A stretch of DNA of 42,997 nucleotides from Henriciella sp. (GCA_012960415.1 DUBH01000041.1:25095-68091), one strand, 5' to 3'; positions 1 through 8,230 are shown, numbered from the stretch's first letter. Notes: a model not told the origin generated them from the letters alone. A program made the numbers and translations.

Positions 1-104
1 CCCATAGCGGCTGGCAGATCGTCAATGCCGCCCTCTTCATGATCGTGCTGGCCGAAGTGGTGAACTATTCGATCGCGGCTGTCAGCTATCGTCGTCAGGC
101 ATGA
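1..104 (+). CDS. C-terminal end of a membrane protein (partial)
   Basis: This is an open frame entering from the left edge, with its first full codon at base 3 and a TGA at 102-104. The 33 visible residues run from HSGWQIV to SYRRQA. They form one hydrophobic segment followed by a short basic tail, as at the inner end of a last membrane helix. The stop overlaps the ATG of the XRE regulator by four bases (ATGA), so the two are very probably one operon with coupled translation. A second membrane-protein/XRE pair occurs at 10226-10868, where the order is the same. The family cannot be named from this fragment, and the call as coding rests on frame, hydrophobicity and overlap. Confidence 0.7.
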   Translation, partial: HSGWQIVNAALFMIVLAEVVNYSIAAVSYRRQA

Positions 105-310
105 GCGCGAAGACGATCCACAATCGCATTCGCGAGCTGCGCTTTCTGAATGGGGAGATGACGCAAGCTGATCTCGGCAACAAGATCGGCGTCACGCGCC
201 AGACGATCGCCGCCATCGAGAAGGGCAAATATGCACCGACGCTGGAGGCCGCTTTCAGGATCGCGGATGTTTTTGGCGTCGGACTGGATGAGGTTTTTAC
301 CTGGGGCTGA
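101..310 (+). CDS. XRE-family HTH transcriptional regulator (69 aa)
   Basis: This is a single-domain Cro/CI-type repressor with no added sensor domain. The helix-turn-helix fills the protein: a conserved start (HNRIRELR), then TQADLGNKIGVTRQTIAAIE as helices 2-3, followed by KYAPTLEAAFRIADVF. Small XRE proteins of this form usually bind DNA as dimers and repress their own operon. The partner here is the membrane protein ending at 104, which overlaps it by four bases. Its operator should lie left of the window and is not visible. The target genes are unknown. Family assignment is firm. Confidence 0.93.
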   Translation: MSAKTIHNRIRELRFLNGEMTQADLGNKIGVTRQTIAAIEKGKYAPTLEAAFRIADVFGVGLDEVFTWG

Positions 311-328
311 CGCACCACCCGGCATGGG

Positions 329-1237
329 TCAGCCGCCCTCTTCGCCCGCAATCTGGGCAGCGAGAGCGTCGGCCTCTTCCTTGATAAAGGCATTGTCGGC
401 GACCAGCGCCGTGTCCATGGCGGCGATCTCAGACTGGGCCTGCTCGATCAGGGTCGCCGCGAGCGTTTCCGGTGGAGTAGACCCATCCGGCATTGGAACG
501 CCGGGATTGGCAAATGCGCGCTCTGCGAGCTGGGTCAGGAGAAAGGCGCGCACGAGACGCACATCGTCGGCGACAATCTGGCATCGGTCACGCAGGACGA
601 GAAGCCGGTAGTCGCCCGGAATGATCGGCAGCGTCACGCTATCTGCCGGGTTGCCTTCCAGCACGCCCATGATGCCTTCCAGCTGGGCGCGCGCTTCGAT
701 CTGCGCGATATGACCGAACTGGTAAGGACAGGTCTCATCCGGCCCATCGAAGCCCTGATAGTAGCGCCCGCCTCCGATTGCTCGCAGAATGGTCGGCGCG
801 ACGAAACCTTCGATGACGGGCGCGAGGCGCTCCGTTTCTGCGAGACGCTGTTCAACGGCATTTTCGTCAGGTCCGGTAGCGCCCCAGATGGCGTCTTCGT
901 CCATCCAGCGCGCCTCTATCGACTGGACCGCGTAGAGCACAAAGGAAGCCGCACGATAGCTGTCCTCACGCGCGCCATGGTCAGACATTTCCCAGGCCGT
1001 TTCGGCAGCAATCAGGTCAGTTTCGAAAGACTGAGAACACTCATTTTCGAAGCTCACAACCTCTTCAAAAAGCGGCTCCCATGCCTCATCGATTTCCTCA
1101 AGCGCTTCGGCGCGGGCGAGCAGCGCTTCGCCCGTTGCCAGAGGGTCTTCGCCGCATTGGGTTTCCTGCGCGGTAGCCGCAGAGATGCCGGCGAAAGAGA
1201 GAAGGAGGACGGTAAGCGTAGCGCGCATTTGGGACAT
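329..1237 (-). CDS. secreted protein of unknown function (about 302 aa)
   Basis: The protein begins with a clear signal peptide (MRATLTVLLLSFAG... cleaved near ATAQ) and is otherwise an acidic, mostly alpha-helical protein, so it is probably periplasmic. The frame stays open upstream to 1426, but the signal peptide fixes the start at 1237 or at 1228 (MSQ or MRA); neither has a strong ribosome binding site. The middle holds an ETCPYQ motif followed by an Ala/Glu-rich helix and, about 40 residues later, a VLRDRC motif. The same arrangement (ETCPFP ... LREICKQ) appears in the secreted protein at 2076-3008, so the two may be distant paralogues. No catalytic motif or named domain was recognised. 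It follows the racemase gene on the same strand. Confidence 0.75.
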   Translation of the reverse strand: MSQMRATLTVLLLSFAGISAATAQETQCGEDPLATGEALLARAEALEEIDEAWEPLFEEVVSFENECSQSFETDLIAAETAWEMSDHGAREDSYRAASFVLYAVQSIEARWMDEDAIWGATGPDENAVEQRLAETERLAPVIEGFVAPTILRAIGGGRYYQGFDGPDETCPYQFGHIAQIEARAQLEGIMGVLEGNPADSVTLPIIPGDYRLLVLRDRCQIVADDVRLVRAFLLTQLAERAFANPGVPMPDGSTPPETLAATLIEQAQSEIAAMDTALVADNAFIKEEADALAAQIAGEEGG

Positions 1238-1326
1238 CCGGTTCGTATCCGAGTGACGGGAGTCTAGGCGAATTCGGAAGCGCCCGCCACACACGCTCTC
1301 ATCTCGCCCGGCGCGCCTTGGCCGGC

Positions 1327-2025
1327 TCACTCGTCCTTTGCCATCCAGCCATTGATGGCGTCGGCATGAATATGGGTGGTGGAGAAAACCGGTAGCGGCC
1401 CATCGCCATCTGACAGGATCATGCAAAGCTCTGTGCAGCCAAGGATGACGCCGTCTGCGCCTTCGTCTGCGTAGCGGGTGATCATGGCCGTCAGCTCTTC
1501 GCGGGATGTGTCCTTTACCACGCCGTTCACAAGTTCATCGAAGATCACACGGCCGATGAGGTTCCGGTCTTCCGCGGTCGGGATGACGGGCGTGCCGGGA
1601 AAGCGCTGGGCGAGAGCCGGAGCGAAGAAGTCGCCGCTCATCACCCATGGCGTGCCTAAGAGAAGCGGACTGGCAATCCCCTTTTCCATCATCGCATCAG
1701 AGAGGCTGTCGAGCATGTGGATGACAGGAAGGCCGGTCGCCTCTGCCACAGCATCGGCGGCGACATGGGTCGTGCCGGACGTGATGGCGATGGCCTCTGC
1801 CCCAGCGGCTTTCAGGGCGTTTGCGCCTTTGACGACTTCGGCCCGGAAGGCGTCCCAGTTCTCGTCATGATAGTGGCCAATCATCACGCCATAATCGAGC
1901 ATGAAGAAGACGCAGCGCGCCGAATGCTGCCCGCCGTGGCGCGTGCGCGCATGGGAATTGAGCAGCTCATAATAGATTTTCGTAGCTTCGGGGCTGACCC
2001 CGCCAATCAGACCGATGAGTGACAT
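1327..2025 (-). CDS. aspartate/glutamate racemase family protein (RacX/YgeA-like)
   Basis: This 232-aa protein matches the Asp/Glu racemase superfamily along its length: IGLIGGVSPEAT at the start, a GAEAIAITSGTTH segment, and GVILGCTEL near residues 192-200. The family uses two Cys residues as acid and base. Cys197 is present, but the first is Ser83. In the E. coli homologue YgeA (EcL-DER), as recalled, that position is Thr83 and the enzyme acts preferentially on L-Asp/L-Glu. This protein is therefore probably an active one-cysteine racemase with altered stereopreference, or an isomerase of another amino acid. Length is normal for the family. It is cytoplasmic and lies between two secreted proteins on the same strand. 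Confidence 0.88.
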   Translation of the reverse strand: MSLIGLIGGVSPEATKIYYELLNSHARTRHGGQHSARCVFFMLDYGVMIGHYHDENWDAFRAEVVKGANALKAAGAEAIAITSGTTHVAADAVAEATGLPVIHMLDSLSDAMMEKGIASPLLLGTPWVMSGDFFAPALAQRFPGTPVIPTAEDRNLIGRVIFDELVNGVVKDTSREELTAMITRYADEGADGVILGCTELCMILSDGDGPLPVFSTTHIHADAINGWMAKDE

Positions 2026-2075
2026 GAGGATGGTCTAGGATGGACCCGGCGCCATGAAAAGCCGAGTGATCACAC

Positions 2076-3008
2076 CTAACTACTTCTCTCCGCAATCGAC
2101 TTCGCGGTTATATCTACGGCCATCAAACGGTTGTGGATATTCTGATTGTTGGCCTCGTCCCGCGAATCCGTGACCGGCATGGTGGCGAAGGCGTTGTAGT
2201 GCTTCCTGGCAGTGCTGGCGAGAGACTCCGCCTCTTGCTGTACGGTCCACAGCACGTCCGCATAATAGCCGTAGGACAGATACTCCGAAAGACGGTTGAG
2301 GCGCTGCTCATGGGCCCAGGCGATCTGCCAGGTGATGACAGGCTCCTGTTGCTTGCAGATCTCACGAAGTTTCTCCAGCCGGCCCATGGCCCGAGAGAAG
2401 CCGGTCGCGTCTTTCTTTTCGCCCCTCGAAAAATTCGCAATGACCGCGCCGGTGAGCCCTTCGGCTTCCGTGCGGGCACGAGCCTGATCGCGCGGGAAGG
2501 GACAGGTTTCAACCGGCGCGAGCGAGAAGATTTCTTGCGGACGCCCCATCAACTCCAGCTCCAGAAGCTGCGGCAGTATGATCGTCTTCAGCAGGTTGTC
2601 GGTCTGACCCCACGTATAGACGGATGTCTCACTGCCATCTGCGAGCGTCAGTTTCGGGGCCGGGGCCGACAGGCTGAAGGCGTCATCTTCTGCCAATGCT
2701 GCCGCGTAGGCGGTCTCCAGCAATGTCTGGCGCACCTCCGGCGCCTGGTCCGACAGAGCATTGGCGAGGATTGCAGCGATCGAGGCTGAAAGCCCCTGCA
2801 CGGTGGAATTGCCCTCGCACCGCGCCATGGCATCGCGGACCACCCGGTATGCCGCATTAGGGTCGGTCATGGTGCCGTTCAGCAGCCCGACCTGAAGATT
2901 ATAGAGTTGCTCGACAGCGCTGTCAGGACAAGGCTTAGCCTCATCGGCGAAAGCGGCATGCCCCAGAAGTCCAGCCGCCAGCGCGGCCAGAAGTGTCCTG
3001 ATTCTCAT
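2076..3008 (-). CDS. secreted protein of unknown function (310 aa)
   Basis: The start at 3008 is chosen because a GGGAGGA ribosome binding site sits seven bases upstream and a typical signal peptide follows (MRIRTLLAALAAGLL..., cleavage near HAAFA/D). The mature protein is helical and has scattered Cys residues (positions near the mature N-terminus, in ARCEG, in ETCPFP and in LREICKQ) that could form disulfides in the periplasm. The ETCP-x(40)-LR-x-C pattern is shared with the protein at 329-1237. No catalytic motif was recognised. The frame remains open to 3038, but the extra residues lack a binding site. Confidence 0.78.
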   Translation of the reverse strand: MRIRTLLAALAAGLLGHAAFADEAKPCPDSAVEQLYNLQVGLLNGTMTDPNAAYRVVRDAMARCEGNSTVQGLSASIAAILANALSDQAPEVRQTLLETAYAAALAEDDAFSLSAPAPKLTLADGSETSVYTWGQTDNLLKTIILPQLLELELMGRPQEIFSLAPVETCPFPRDQARARTEAEGLTGAVIANFSRGEKKDATGFSRAMGRLEKLREICKQQEPVITWQIAWAHEQRLNRLSEYLSYGYYADVLWTVQQEAESLASTARKHYNAFATMPVTDSRDEANNQNIHNRLMAVDITAKSIAERSS

Positions 3009-3064
3009 TTTTGCGTCCTCCCGGCACAAGGATAGCATCGGTTGGCGTCGGAGAAAGCGTTTCT

Positions 3065-3499
3065 TCAGGCGGCTGGCCTTCGCTTGTAGGTCAGCGCCAT
3101 GGCGATGCAGTGGCTGAGTTCTTCCCGAGGCAGTATCTGGTCGAGTGGCAAGGCGATGGCGCGGGTGCCTTCGAAAGCGAAGAGGTCGCCGTAGCGCTCA
3201 CGCCAGCGGGCAACGAGGTCTGTCTGGCAATGGACGAGCAGCCGGACAATGCCCGGGCTCGATGGCTTCCAACCCAATCGGATAGGGGTGCCGCTGCGCA
3301 CCGAAAAGCTCGGCTCGCCCCATTTCAGGCTTTCGGATACAGAGCCGACCCCGTCGGTGCGCGCAGCCGTTTCAAGCACGAGCTCGCGCAGCTCAATCCA
3401 GCGGCGACGCACGTCATCCGGAACTGCATCGAAGGCGCTGCGTAGCTCCTGCGGAAGCGGCGCGGCGGGTTTTGCCTCTGCAGGCGTCGATGGCGGCAT
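3065..3499 (-). CDS. DUF1801 domain protein (YdhG-like)
   Basis: The protein has 144 residues from the start at 3499, which is preceded by a GGGAGGG binding site at suitable spacing; an in-frame ATG at 3535 lacks one. The hallmark of DUF1801 is the ESLKWGEPSFSV stretch near the middle, followed by a beta-rich C-terminal half with a CQTDLV segment and a basic end. The family is widespread, small and cytoplasmic. Its biochemical role is not established, though related iron-chaperone-like folds have been proposed. It is divergently transcribed from the short-chain dehydrogenase, with about 50 bases between start codons, so both promoters must lie there. Confidence 0.85.
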   Translation of the reverse strand: MPPSTPAEAKPAAPLPQELRSAFDAVPDDVRRRWIELRELVLETAARTDGVGSVSESLKWGEPSFSVRSGTPIRLGWKPSSPGIVRLLVHCQTDLVARWRERYGDLFAFEGTRAIALPLDQILPREELSHCIAMALTYKRRPAA

Positions 3500-3550
3500 G
3501 CACGATCCCTCCCTGCCCGCCTTCATACCAGACACGCGAAAGGAAGACGA

Positions 3551-4312
3551 ATGAGCGATACCAAGACAGTCATCATCACAGGCGCCGGCTCCGGAATTGG
3601 GGCGGCAACGGCGAAGCGGTTCTCGGGCGACGGATGGAATGTCGTGCTGAACGGGCGCACAAAAGAGAAGCTGGACAAGGTCGCTGGCGACCTGCCTGCT
3701 GAGCGCACGCTAATTGTGTCTGGCGACGTTTCGAACGCCAATGACGTCTCGCACCTCATCTCTCAGGCAGTGGAGAATTTTGGCGGCATTGATTGCCTCA
3801 TCAACAATGCGGGCGTCGCGGAAATGGGCGAGCCGGGTGACCTGTCGCTGCAAGATTTCGAGAAGATCATGTCGACCAATGTCACCGGCATCTTCCACAC
3901 GGTGACGGCCGCCCTGCCCCATCTGAAAGCGGCGAAGGGCTCTATCGTGAACACTTCCTCAGTCTCCGGTATTGGCGGAGACTGGAAGATGTTCGGCTAC
4001 AACACGTCCAAAGGTGCGGTCTCAAACATGACGCGGGCGATGGCGCTCGACCTTGGCAAATACGGGGTGCGCGTGAACGCCGTCGCGCCAAGCGTGACGA
4101 AGACCGAAATGGCCGAAGGCATTCATTCGAACGAGGAAAAGATGGAGAAGGTGCGCGCGCGCCTGCCGCTTGGCCGGGCCGCTGAACCCGAAGAAGTCGC
4201 GAGCGTCATCGCCTTTCTCGCCGGACCAGACGCCAGGTTTGTGAGCGGGGTGATCCTGCCGGTTGATGGCGGGCTTTCAGCGTCCAACGGACAGCCGAAT
4301 TTCGCGGCATAG
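3551..4312 (+). CDS. SDR-family oxidoreductase
   Basis: This is a classical short-chain dehydrogenase/reductase of 253 residues that should oxidise or reduce an alcohol/ketone pair with NAD(P)(H). The dinucleotide-binding TGAGSGIG motif is at 10-17, NNAG at 85-88, and the catalytic residues are Ser137, Tyr150 and Lys154 (YNTSK). The C-terminal PVDGGLSAS is also typical. An AGGAAG binding site precedes the ATG. The substrate cannot be read from sequence. The overall pattern is the same as in 3-ketoacyl-ACP reductase-like enzymes. It is followed by a strong bidirectional terminator, so it is probably transcribed alone. Confidence 0.93.
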   Translation: MSDTKTVIITGAGSGIGAATAKRFSGDGWNVVLNGRTKEKLDKVAGDLPAERTLIVSGDVSNANDVSHLISQAVENFGGIDCLINNAGVAEMGEPGDLSLQDFEKIMSTNVTGIFHTVTAALPHLKAAKGSIVNTSSVSGIGGDWKMFGYNTSKGAVSNMTRAMALDLGKYGVRVNAVAPSVTKTEMAEGIHSNEEKMEKVRARLPLGRAAEPEEVASVIAFLAGPDARFVSGVILPVDGGLSASNGQPNFAA

Positions 4313-4324
4313 CCAGAAACAGAA

Positions 4325-4367
4325 AAGGCCCGGTGTCTGGAGGGCTTCCTCTCTGACACCGGGCCTT
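4325..4367. terminator. bidirectional rho-independent terminator
   Basis: A perfect 13-bp stem pairs 4325-4337 (AAGGCCCGGTGTC) with 4355-4367. It is followed by GGATTTTT on the plus strand and by TTTTCT on the minus strand. It lies between the convergent dehydrogenase (ends 4312) and dienelactone hydrolase (ends 4396) genes and should stop transcription from both. Confidence 0.88.
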
Positions 4368-4395
4368 GGATTTTTGGCATTGGGATTGGGAGCGA

Positions 4396-5148
4396 CTAGT
4401 CGTCGTCGCCTTCCAGATAGCGCTCAGTGAAGTCCATGAACGCGTCCCAGCTCTTCTTGTCGGCAAGCTCCTGATAGCGGTCCGAGCCGAAGACGGTCCA
4501 GGCATGCGGCGCGCCGGAATAGATCTGGACCTCATAGGTCACGCCATCGGTTTCAAGCTGGTCGGCGAGGTCTGCGGCGAGGCTGTTCGGGATGCCGCTA
4601 TCGGCGCCGCCATGCATGACCAGGATCGGCGCTGAGGTCGCGGCATAGTTGGCCCCTTCAGGGGCGTCCAGGCTGCCATGGAACGTGGCATAGCCTGCTA
4701 TGTTCTCACCCTCGTCAGAGCGGGCCAGCTCCAACGTGGCACCGCCGCCAAAGCAGTAGCCCATAAGGATGACGTTCGTTTCACCGGAGGCTTCTCGGGC
4801 CTGTTCTATGCCGCCGAGAATGCGGGCGCGCATCATCTCGCGGTCATTGTAGAGCATGCCGACCTGTTCCTTGCGCGCATCGGTGGTCGCCGGGCGGTTA
4901 CCCTTGCCATAGACATCGATTGCGAAGGCGTCATAGCCCTCATCTGCGATCATTTCGGCGCGGGTCATCTCATATTCATCGAGGCCGCCCCAGTCATGGA
5001 TGATAACGACGAGGCCTTTGGAGTCACGCGTGGCTTCGGCGAGGTAGCCTTCATAGGTCGCGCCATCGACGGTATAGTCGACGGTCTCGCCCGCCTGGGC
5101 GGCGAGGGTGAAGGCCGTGGAGGCGGCAAGGGATGTGAGGAGGCGCAT
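4396..5148 (-). CDS. exported dienelactone hydrolase family protein
   Basis: This 250-aa alpha/beta hydrolase has an N-terminal signal peptide (cleavage near AAQA/GE, residue 19), so it should act in the periplasm. The dienelactone-hydrolase triad is complete: Cys132 in GYCFGG, Asp183 in GGADS and His215 in APHAW. The early HDWGGLDEY segment supplies the oxyanion region. Family members open cyclic esters such as dienelactone, but many exported ones act on unknown esters. An AAGGAAACGC binding site precedes the start at 5148. It is separated by about 146 bases from the divergent LuxR-hydrolase gene, which has a related fold, so a functional link is possible but unproven. Confidence 0.9.
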   Translation of the reverse strand: MRLLTSLAASTAFTLAAQAGETVDYTVDGATYEGYLAEATRDSKGLVVIIHDWGGLDEYEMTRAEMIADEGYDAFAIDVYGKGNRPATTDARKEQVGMLYNDREMMRARILGGIEQAREASGETNVILMGYCFGGGATLELARSDEGENIAGYATFHGSLDAPEGANYAATSAPILVMHGGADSGIPNSLAADLADQLETDGVTYEVQIYSGAPHAWTVFGSDRYQELADKKSWDAFMDFTERYLEGDDD

Positions 5149-5294
5149 GGCGTTTCCTTTTTTGAATGAGTGGACCTTCCGAGAGCTAGGGCGCGGCCCT
5201 TGCGTGCCAAATACGAAGCGTCCCGGAATCCCCCTTGCCAGCTGCCCTGTGCTTGCTGCAACCTTAGCCGCGGATAGCCGCTTTGAGACTTCTC

Positions 5295-7019
5295 ATGGCC
5301 GAGACGACAACGCAGTCGCGATATTTTGAACTCCTGGGCCGGGCCTATGAGATACCGCTCGAGAGCGCGGGTTTTGAAGATTTCCTCGATGCCGCCCATG
5401 ATTTCTTCTGCGCCGACCCGGAGACAGGCGAAGTCTCTGAAGACGTCGCGAAGTTCACGCCTGAAGGTGTCGAGGACCATACAAGCCGGCTGGAACGCAT
5501 TTTCGATGTTGCGCTGAAGGCAGAAGCGCAGGAGGCCGAAACCGATGCGCGCTATCATAGCGTGCTGCGGGTCGCGCCGGGGACGCTGCAGGTTCATGGC
5601 AATGAGGCCGCCGTCGCCCTGCTGGGATGTACCCTGCCCCGTCCGCTGGACGAGCTGCCCTTCGACCATGAAGCCCTCGCGCAGGTCCGCGACACACTTT
5701 CAGAACCTGCACGCGAAGACCGCATCGTCCTTGCGACAGTTGAGGGCAGCGATCCGCGCCCCTGTCTCGCGCTTGTGCAGCCGGGCCGCACCGACGGTGC
5801 GGAAGCCCGCATTTCCCTATCCTTCATTCACTGGTCTGACGGGCTGATTGATCGACTGGGAAAGGCGCTGGGGCTGACCGAGTCCGAAACCGAAGTCCTG
5901 CAAGGGCATCTCGATAACAAGACACCGCGTGAGATTGCCGAGGATCGTGGCCGCTCTCCCGAAACGGTCAAGGTGCAGGCCAAGACCATCCTGAGAAAAA
6001 CGGGCTGCGCGCGCATGACCGACGTGGTGCGGCTTGCGGCCAGCATGTCCTACCTTCTGCGCAAGATGCCCGATGAGCGCCAGTCGAGCCTTGATAGCTG
6101 GGCAACGCCGGCGCGCGCGCTGGAGTATCTCGTGCGCGACGGACGTAATGTGGCTTACTACCGGCACGGGCCAAGCGACGCGAAGACCGCGGTACTTTTT
6201 TCTCATGCGCTGATACAGGGGCCGTTCTTCGCGCCGGCCTTTCTGAACAAGTTGACCCAAGGAGGTGTGCGCCTTCTTGCGCAGTCCCGGCCGGGTTACG
6301 GCTACACGGATCCGCCCAAGTCAGCTGAGGAATTTGAGTCCGATACGGTAGCCGATGCGCTGGCGATGCTTGAGACTGAGAGTGTCGACAAGGTCCACGT
6401 GGTCGGCCACCAGCTTGGCACCAGCCATGCGTTTCGTATCGCGCATGCACTTGGCCCGCGCGCCCAGTCCCTTGTCTTCATCAATGGCGGCATTCCGCTT
6501 CAGGAAAAACATTATGCCAGCATGGACAGGCGGGTACGGTTCGCCGCCATGGCGACCCGCCATGCGCCCTCGATCCTGAAAATGGCGAATGCCCTTGGTA
6601 TTCGCAGCTTCAAGAAGAAGGGGGTGCGCGCCTTCCTAATCGACCGGTACACCCGATCGGAGGTCGACATGAGAGCCTTGATGATGCCCGGTGTGATGGA
6701 GCTTCACGCCAACGGGACTTTCCATGCCTGCGAGCAGGATGGCATACCTTTTTTTCTCGACGAGAGGTCGAAGCATTCAGACTGGTCAGCCGACGCACAA
6801 AGGGTCGGCTGCCGCCAATACTGGTTGCAGCCCGAAGACTGCTCAATCCTGGACCCGGAAGCGGTCCGGGAATTTGTTGGGAAGTTGCGCGGCGCCCGGT
6901 TTGAAACCGAGCCGGGCGCCGGCGCCATTATGCTGTACCAAAGGCCTGAACGGGTCGCTGACTTCATACTGGATGCAATCAGCGACACGTCTGATAAGGG
7001 CCGGGCAGTCAGCCCCTAG
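5295..7019 (+). CDS. LuxR-type regulator fused to a non-catalytic alpha/beta-hydrolase domain
   Basis: The 574-residue protein starts at the ATG at 5295; an in-frame TTG at 5283 is an alternative. Residues 1-180 form an acidic domain not recognised. A GerE/LuxR HTH occupies about 191-248 (LTESETEVLQ, REIAED, TVKVQAKTILRKTG). Residues about 275-565 form an alpha/beta-hydrolase domain with an oxyanion-like FSHALIQGPFF and an SRPGYGYTD segment. The nucleophile elbow GxSxG reads GHQLG, so Ser is replaced by Gln373. The usual GAGH near the C-terminus reads GAGA, so the catalytic His is Ala544. The Asp may remain (QPED). The domain is therefore expected to bind rather than hydrolyse a ligand. It is probably a one-component ligand-responsive regulator. 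It ends with a CTAG stop shared with the convergent lipoprotein gene. Confidence 0.85.
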   Translation: MAETTTQSRYFELLGRAYEIPLESAGFEDFLDAAHDFFCADPETGEVSEDVAKFTPEGVEDHTSRLERIFDVALKAEAQEAETDARYHSVLRVAPGTLQVHGNEAAVALLGCTLPRPLDELPFDHEALAQVRDTLSEPAREDRIVLATVEGSDPRPCLALVQPGRTDGAEARISLSFIHWSDGLIDRLGKALGLTESETEVLQGHLDNKTPREIAEDRGRSPETVKVQAKTILRKTGCARMTDVVRLAASMSYLLRKMPDERQSSLDSWATPARALEYLVRDGRNVAYYRHGPSDAKTAVLFSHALIQGPFFAPAFLNKLTQGGVRLLAQSRPGYGYTDPPKSAEEFESDTVADALAMLETESVDKVHVVGHQLGTSHAFRIAHALGPRAQSLVFINGGIPLQEKHYASMDRRVRFAAMATRHAPSILKMANALGIRSFKKKGVRAFLIDRYTRSEVDMRALMMPGVMELHANGTFHACEQDGIPFFLDERSKHSDWSADAQRVGCRQYWLQPEDCSILDPEAVREFVGKLRGARFETEPGAGAIMLYQRPERVADFILDAISDTSDKGRAVSP

Positions 7020-7453
7020 CAGCCCTTGCCAGCATATATCCCCATAAGCGCTGTGCGGCGCAGTTCTGCCGTGCGTGCATTTTCGGCCTGACGCTCGGCC
7101 TCTGCCTGCGCATTCTGCTGCGCAAGCCCCCCTGCAGCATTCGCTGCAAAGCCCAGTCCCGGCACGCGGCCGAGGGCGCCGCTGTAAAGCGCGGCATTCG
7201 TTGCAAGACCGGCAGCCGTGCTGGCCGCTGCGCCGGATGTCTCGGCGTTACGGGCACTCTGGTCAGCCTGCATCATATAGGTGTCCATGCTGGCGATCTC
7301 GGTGCTGAGTGCCTCGCAGGTCATGTCGGCGTCGCCTGGCTGGCTGGCCACGAGACGCGGCGACAGCTCCTGAGAACCGCCAAGCGACGTGGTGGTCGTG
7401 CATGCTGTCGCGGCGAGGCCTGCGACCGAAACGAGAATGAAGTGTCTGAGCAT
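7016..7453 (-). CDS. putative lipoprotein, Ala/Gly-rich
   Basis: The 145-aa product starts at 7453, which has a GGGG AAAC binding site upstream. It opens with MLRHFILVSVAGLAATAC, a lipoprotein signal with the lipidated Cys at 18. The body has a TCEALSTEIASMD helix, then an Ala/Gly-rich stretch (about 80-115) resembling a membrane-associated helix, then a Gln/Glu/Ala-rich helix and a C-terminal GKGC. It is probably attached to the outer membrane facing the periplasm. Function is unknown and no enzyme motif is seen. Its stop overlaps the stop of the LuxR-hydrolase gene within one CTAG, and no terminator separates them. Confidence 0.75.
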   Translation of the reverse strand: MLRHFILVSVAGLAATACTTTTSLGGSQELSPRLVASQPGDADMTCEALSTEIASMDTYMMQADQSARNAETSGAAASTAAGLATNAALYSGALGRVPGLGFAANAAGGLAQQNAQAEAERQAENARTAELRRTALMGIYAGKGC

Positions 7454-7581
7454 TTTTGTTTCCCCCTGAAACTGAAGTGATCGCAATAGATCAGGGGGTC
7501 TTCCGGCCCGCATCACCCTGCCGGGTTAGATGGGCAAAATTTATCGGAAAATTTTGTCGCCGCGCACGACTGCGTGATGTG

Positions 7582-8130
7582 TCAGCGGGACACTTCGCGC
7601 CAAGTTCCGGGCGCAAGATCATCCAGGGACCAGTCCCCGATGCGGATGCGGATGAGGCGCAAGGTCGGGTGCCCGATCGCTGCTGTCATGCGCCGAACCT
7701 GACGATTCTTGCCCTCGCGCAGCCCCACTTCGAGCCAACAATCTGGCACAGTCTTGCGATAGCGCACGGGCGGATCACGCTCCCAGAGGCCTTCAGGGGC
7801 GTCGACCTGCTTTACTTTTGCTGGCCGGGTGCGGCCATCTTTCAGGTCGAGGCCGCGGCGGAAGGCTTCAAGCGCGTCCAGCTCAGGCAGGCCTTCAACC
7901 TGCGCAAGATAGGTTTTCTCTGTCTTGTGCCGGGGGTCGGCAATCCGCGACTGGAGGCGCCCATCATCGGTCAGCAGGAGCAGACCTTCACTGTCCCGGT
8001 CGAGCCGGCCCGCCGGATAAACGCCCGGCAGGTCGATGAAGTCGGACAGGGTCTGGCGCGGGCTTCCCTCTGTGCCCTTGTCGGTAAACTGGGAGAGGAC
8101 GCCGAAGGGTTTGTTAAACGCGATGAGCAT
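7582..8130 (-). CDS. rluE: 23S rRNA pseudouridine synthase RluE
   Basis: The protein converts a uridine of 23S rRNA (position 2457 in E. coli numbering) to pseudouridine. It is a short RsuA-family enzyme without an S4 domain, as RluE is. The catalytic motif GRLDRDSEGLLLLT is at 41-54 with Asp44, and the C-terminal GKNRQVRRMTAAIGHPTLRL block is also very close to E. coli RluE. The FNKPFGVLSQFTD start also matches, which favours the ATG at 8130 over an upstream TTG at 8166. Neither has a convincing binding site. The gene stands alone between a lipoprotein and a calcium-binding protein gene. Confidence 0.92.
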   Translation of the reverse strand: MLIAFNKPFGVLSQFTDKGTEGSPRQTLSDFIDLPGVYPAGRLDRDSEGLLLLTDDGRLQSRIADPRHKTEKTYLAQVEGLPELDALEAFRRGLDLKDGRTRPAKVKQVDAPEGLWERDPPVRYRKTVPDCWLEVGLREGKNRQVRRMTAAIGHPTLRLIRIRIGDWSLDDLAPGTWREVSR

Positions 8131-8185
8131 GAGACCGGCTATCGCGCCTGACTGCGACGGTTTCAATGGGACAAGGCATGAAAAA

Positions 8186-8204
8186 GCCCGCCATGATGGC
8201 GGGC
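8186..8204 (-). terminator. rho-independent terminator of the EF-hand gene
   Basis: Read on the minus strand, an 8-bp GC stem (GCCCGCCA with TGGCGGGC, three-base loop) is followed by TTTTTC. It sits 27 bases beyond the stop of the gene at 8231-8914 and directly before rluE, so the two genes are probably separate transcripts. Confidence 0.82.
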
Positions 8205-8230
8205 CTTTCCGTGGTTTGCGGTGTCGCAGC

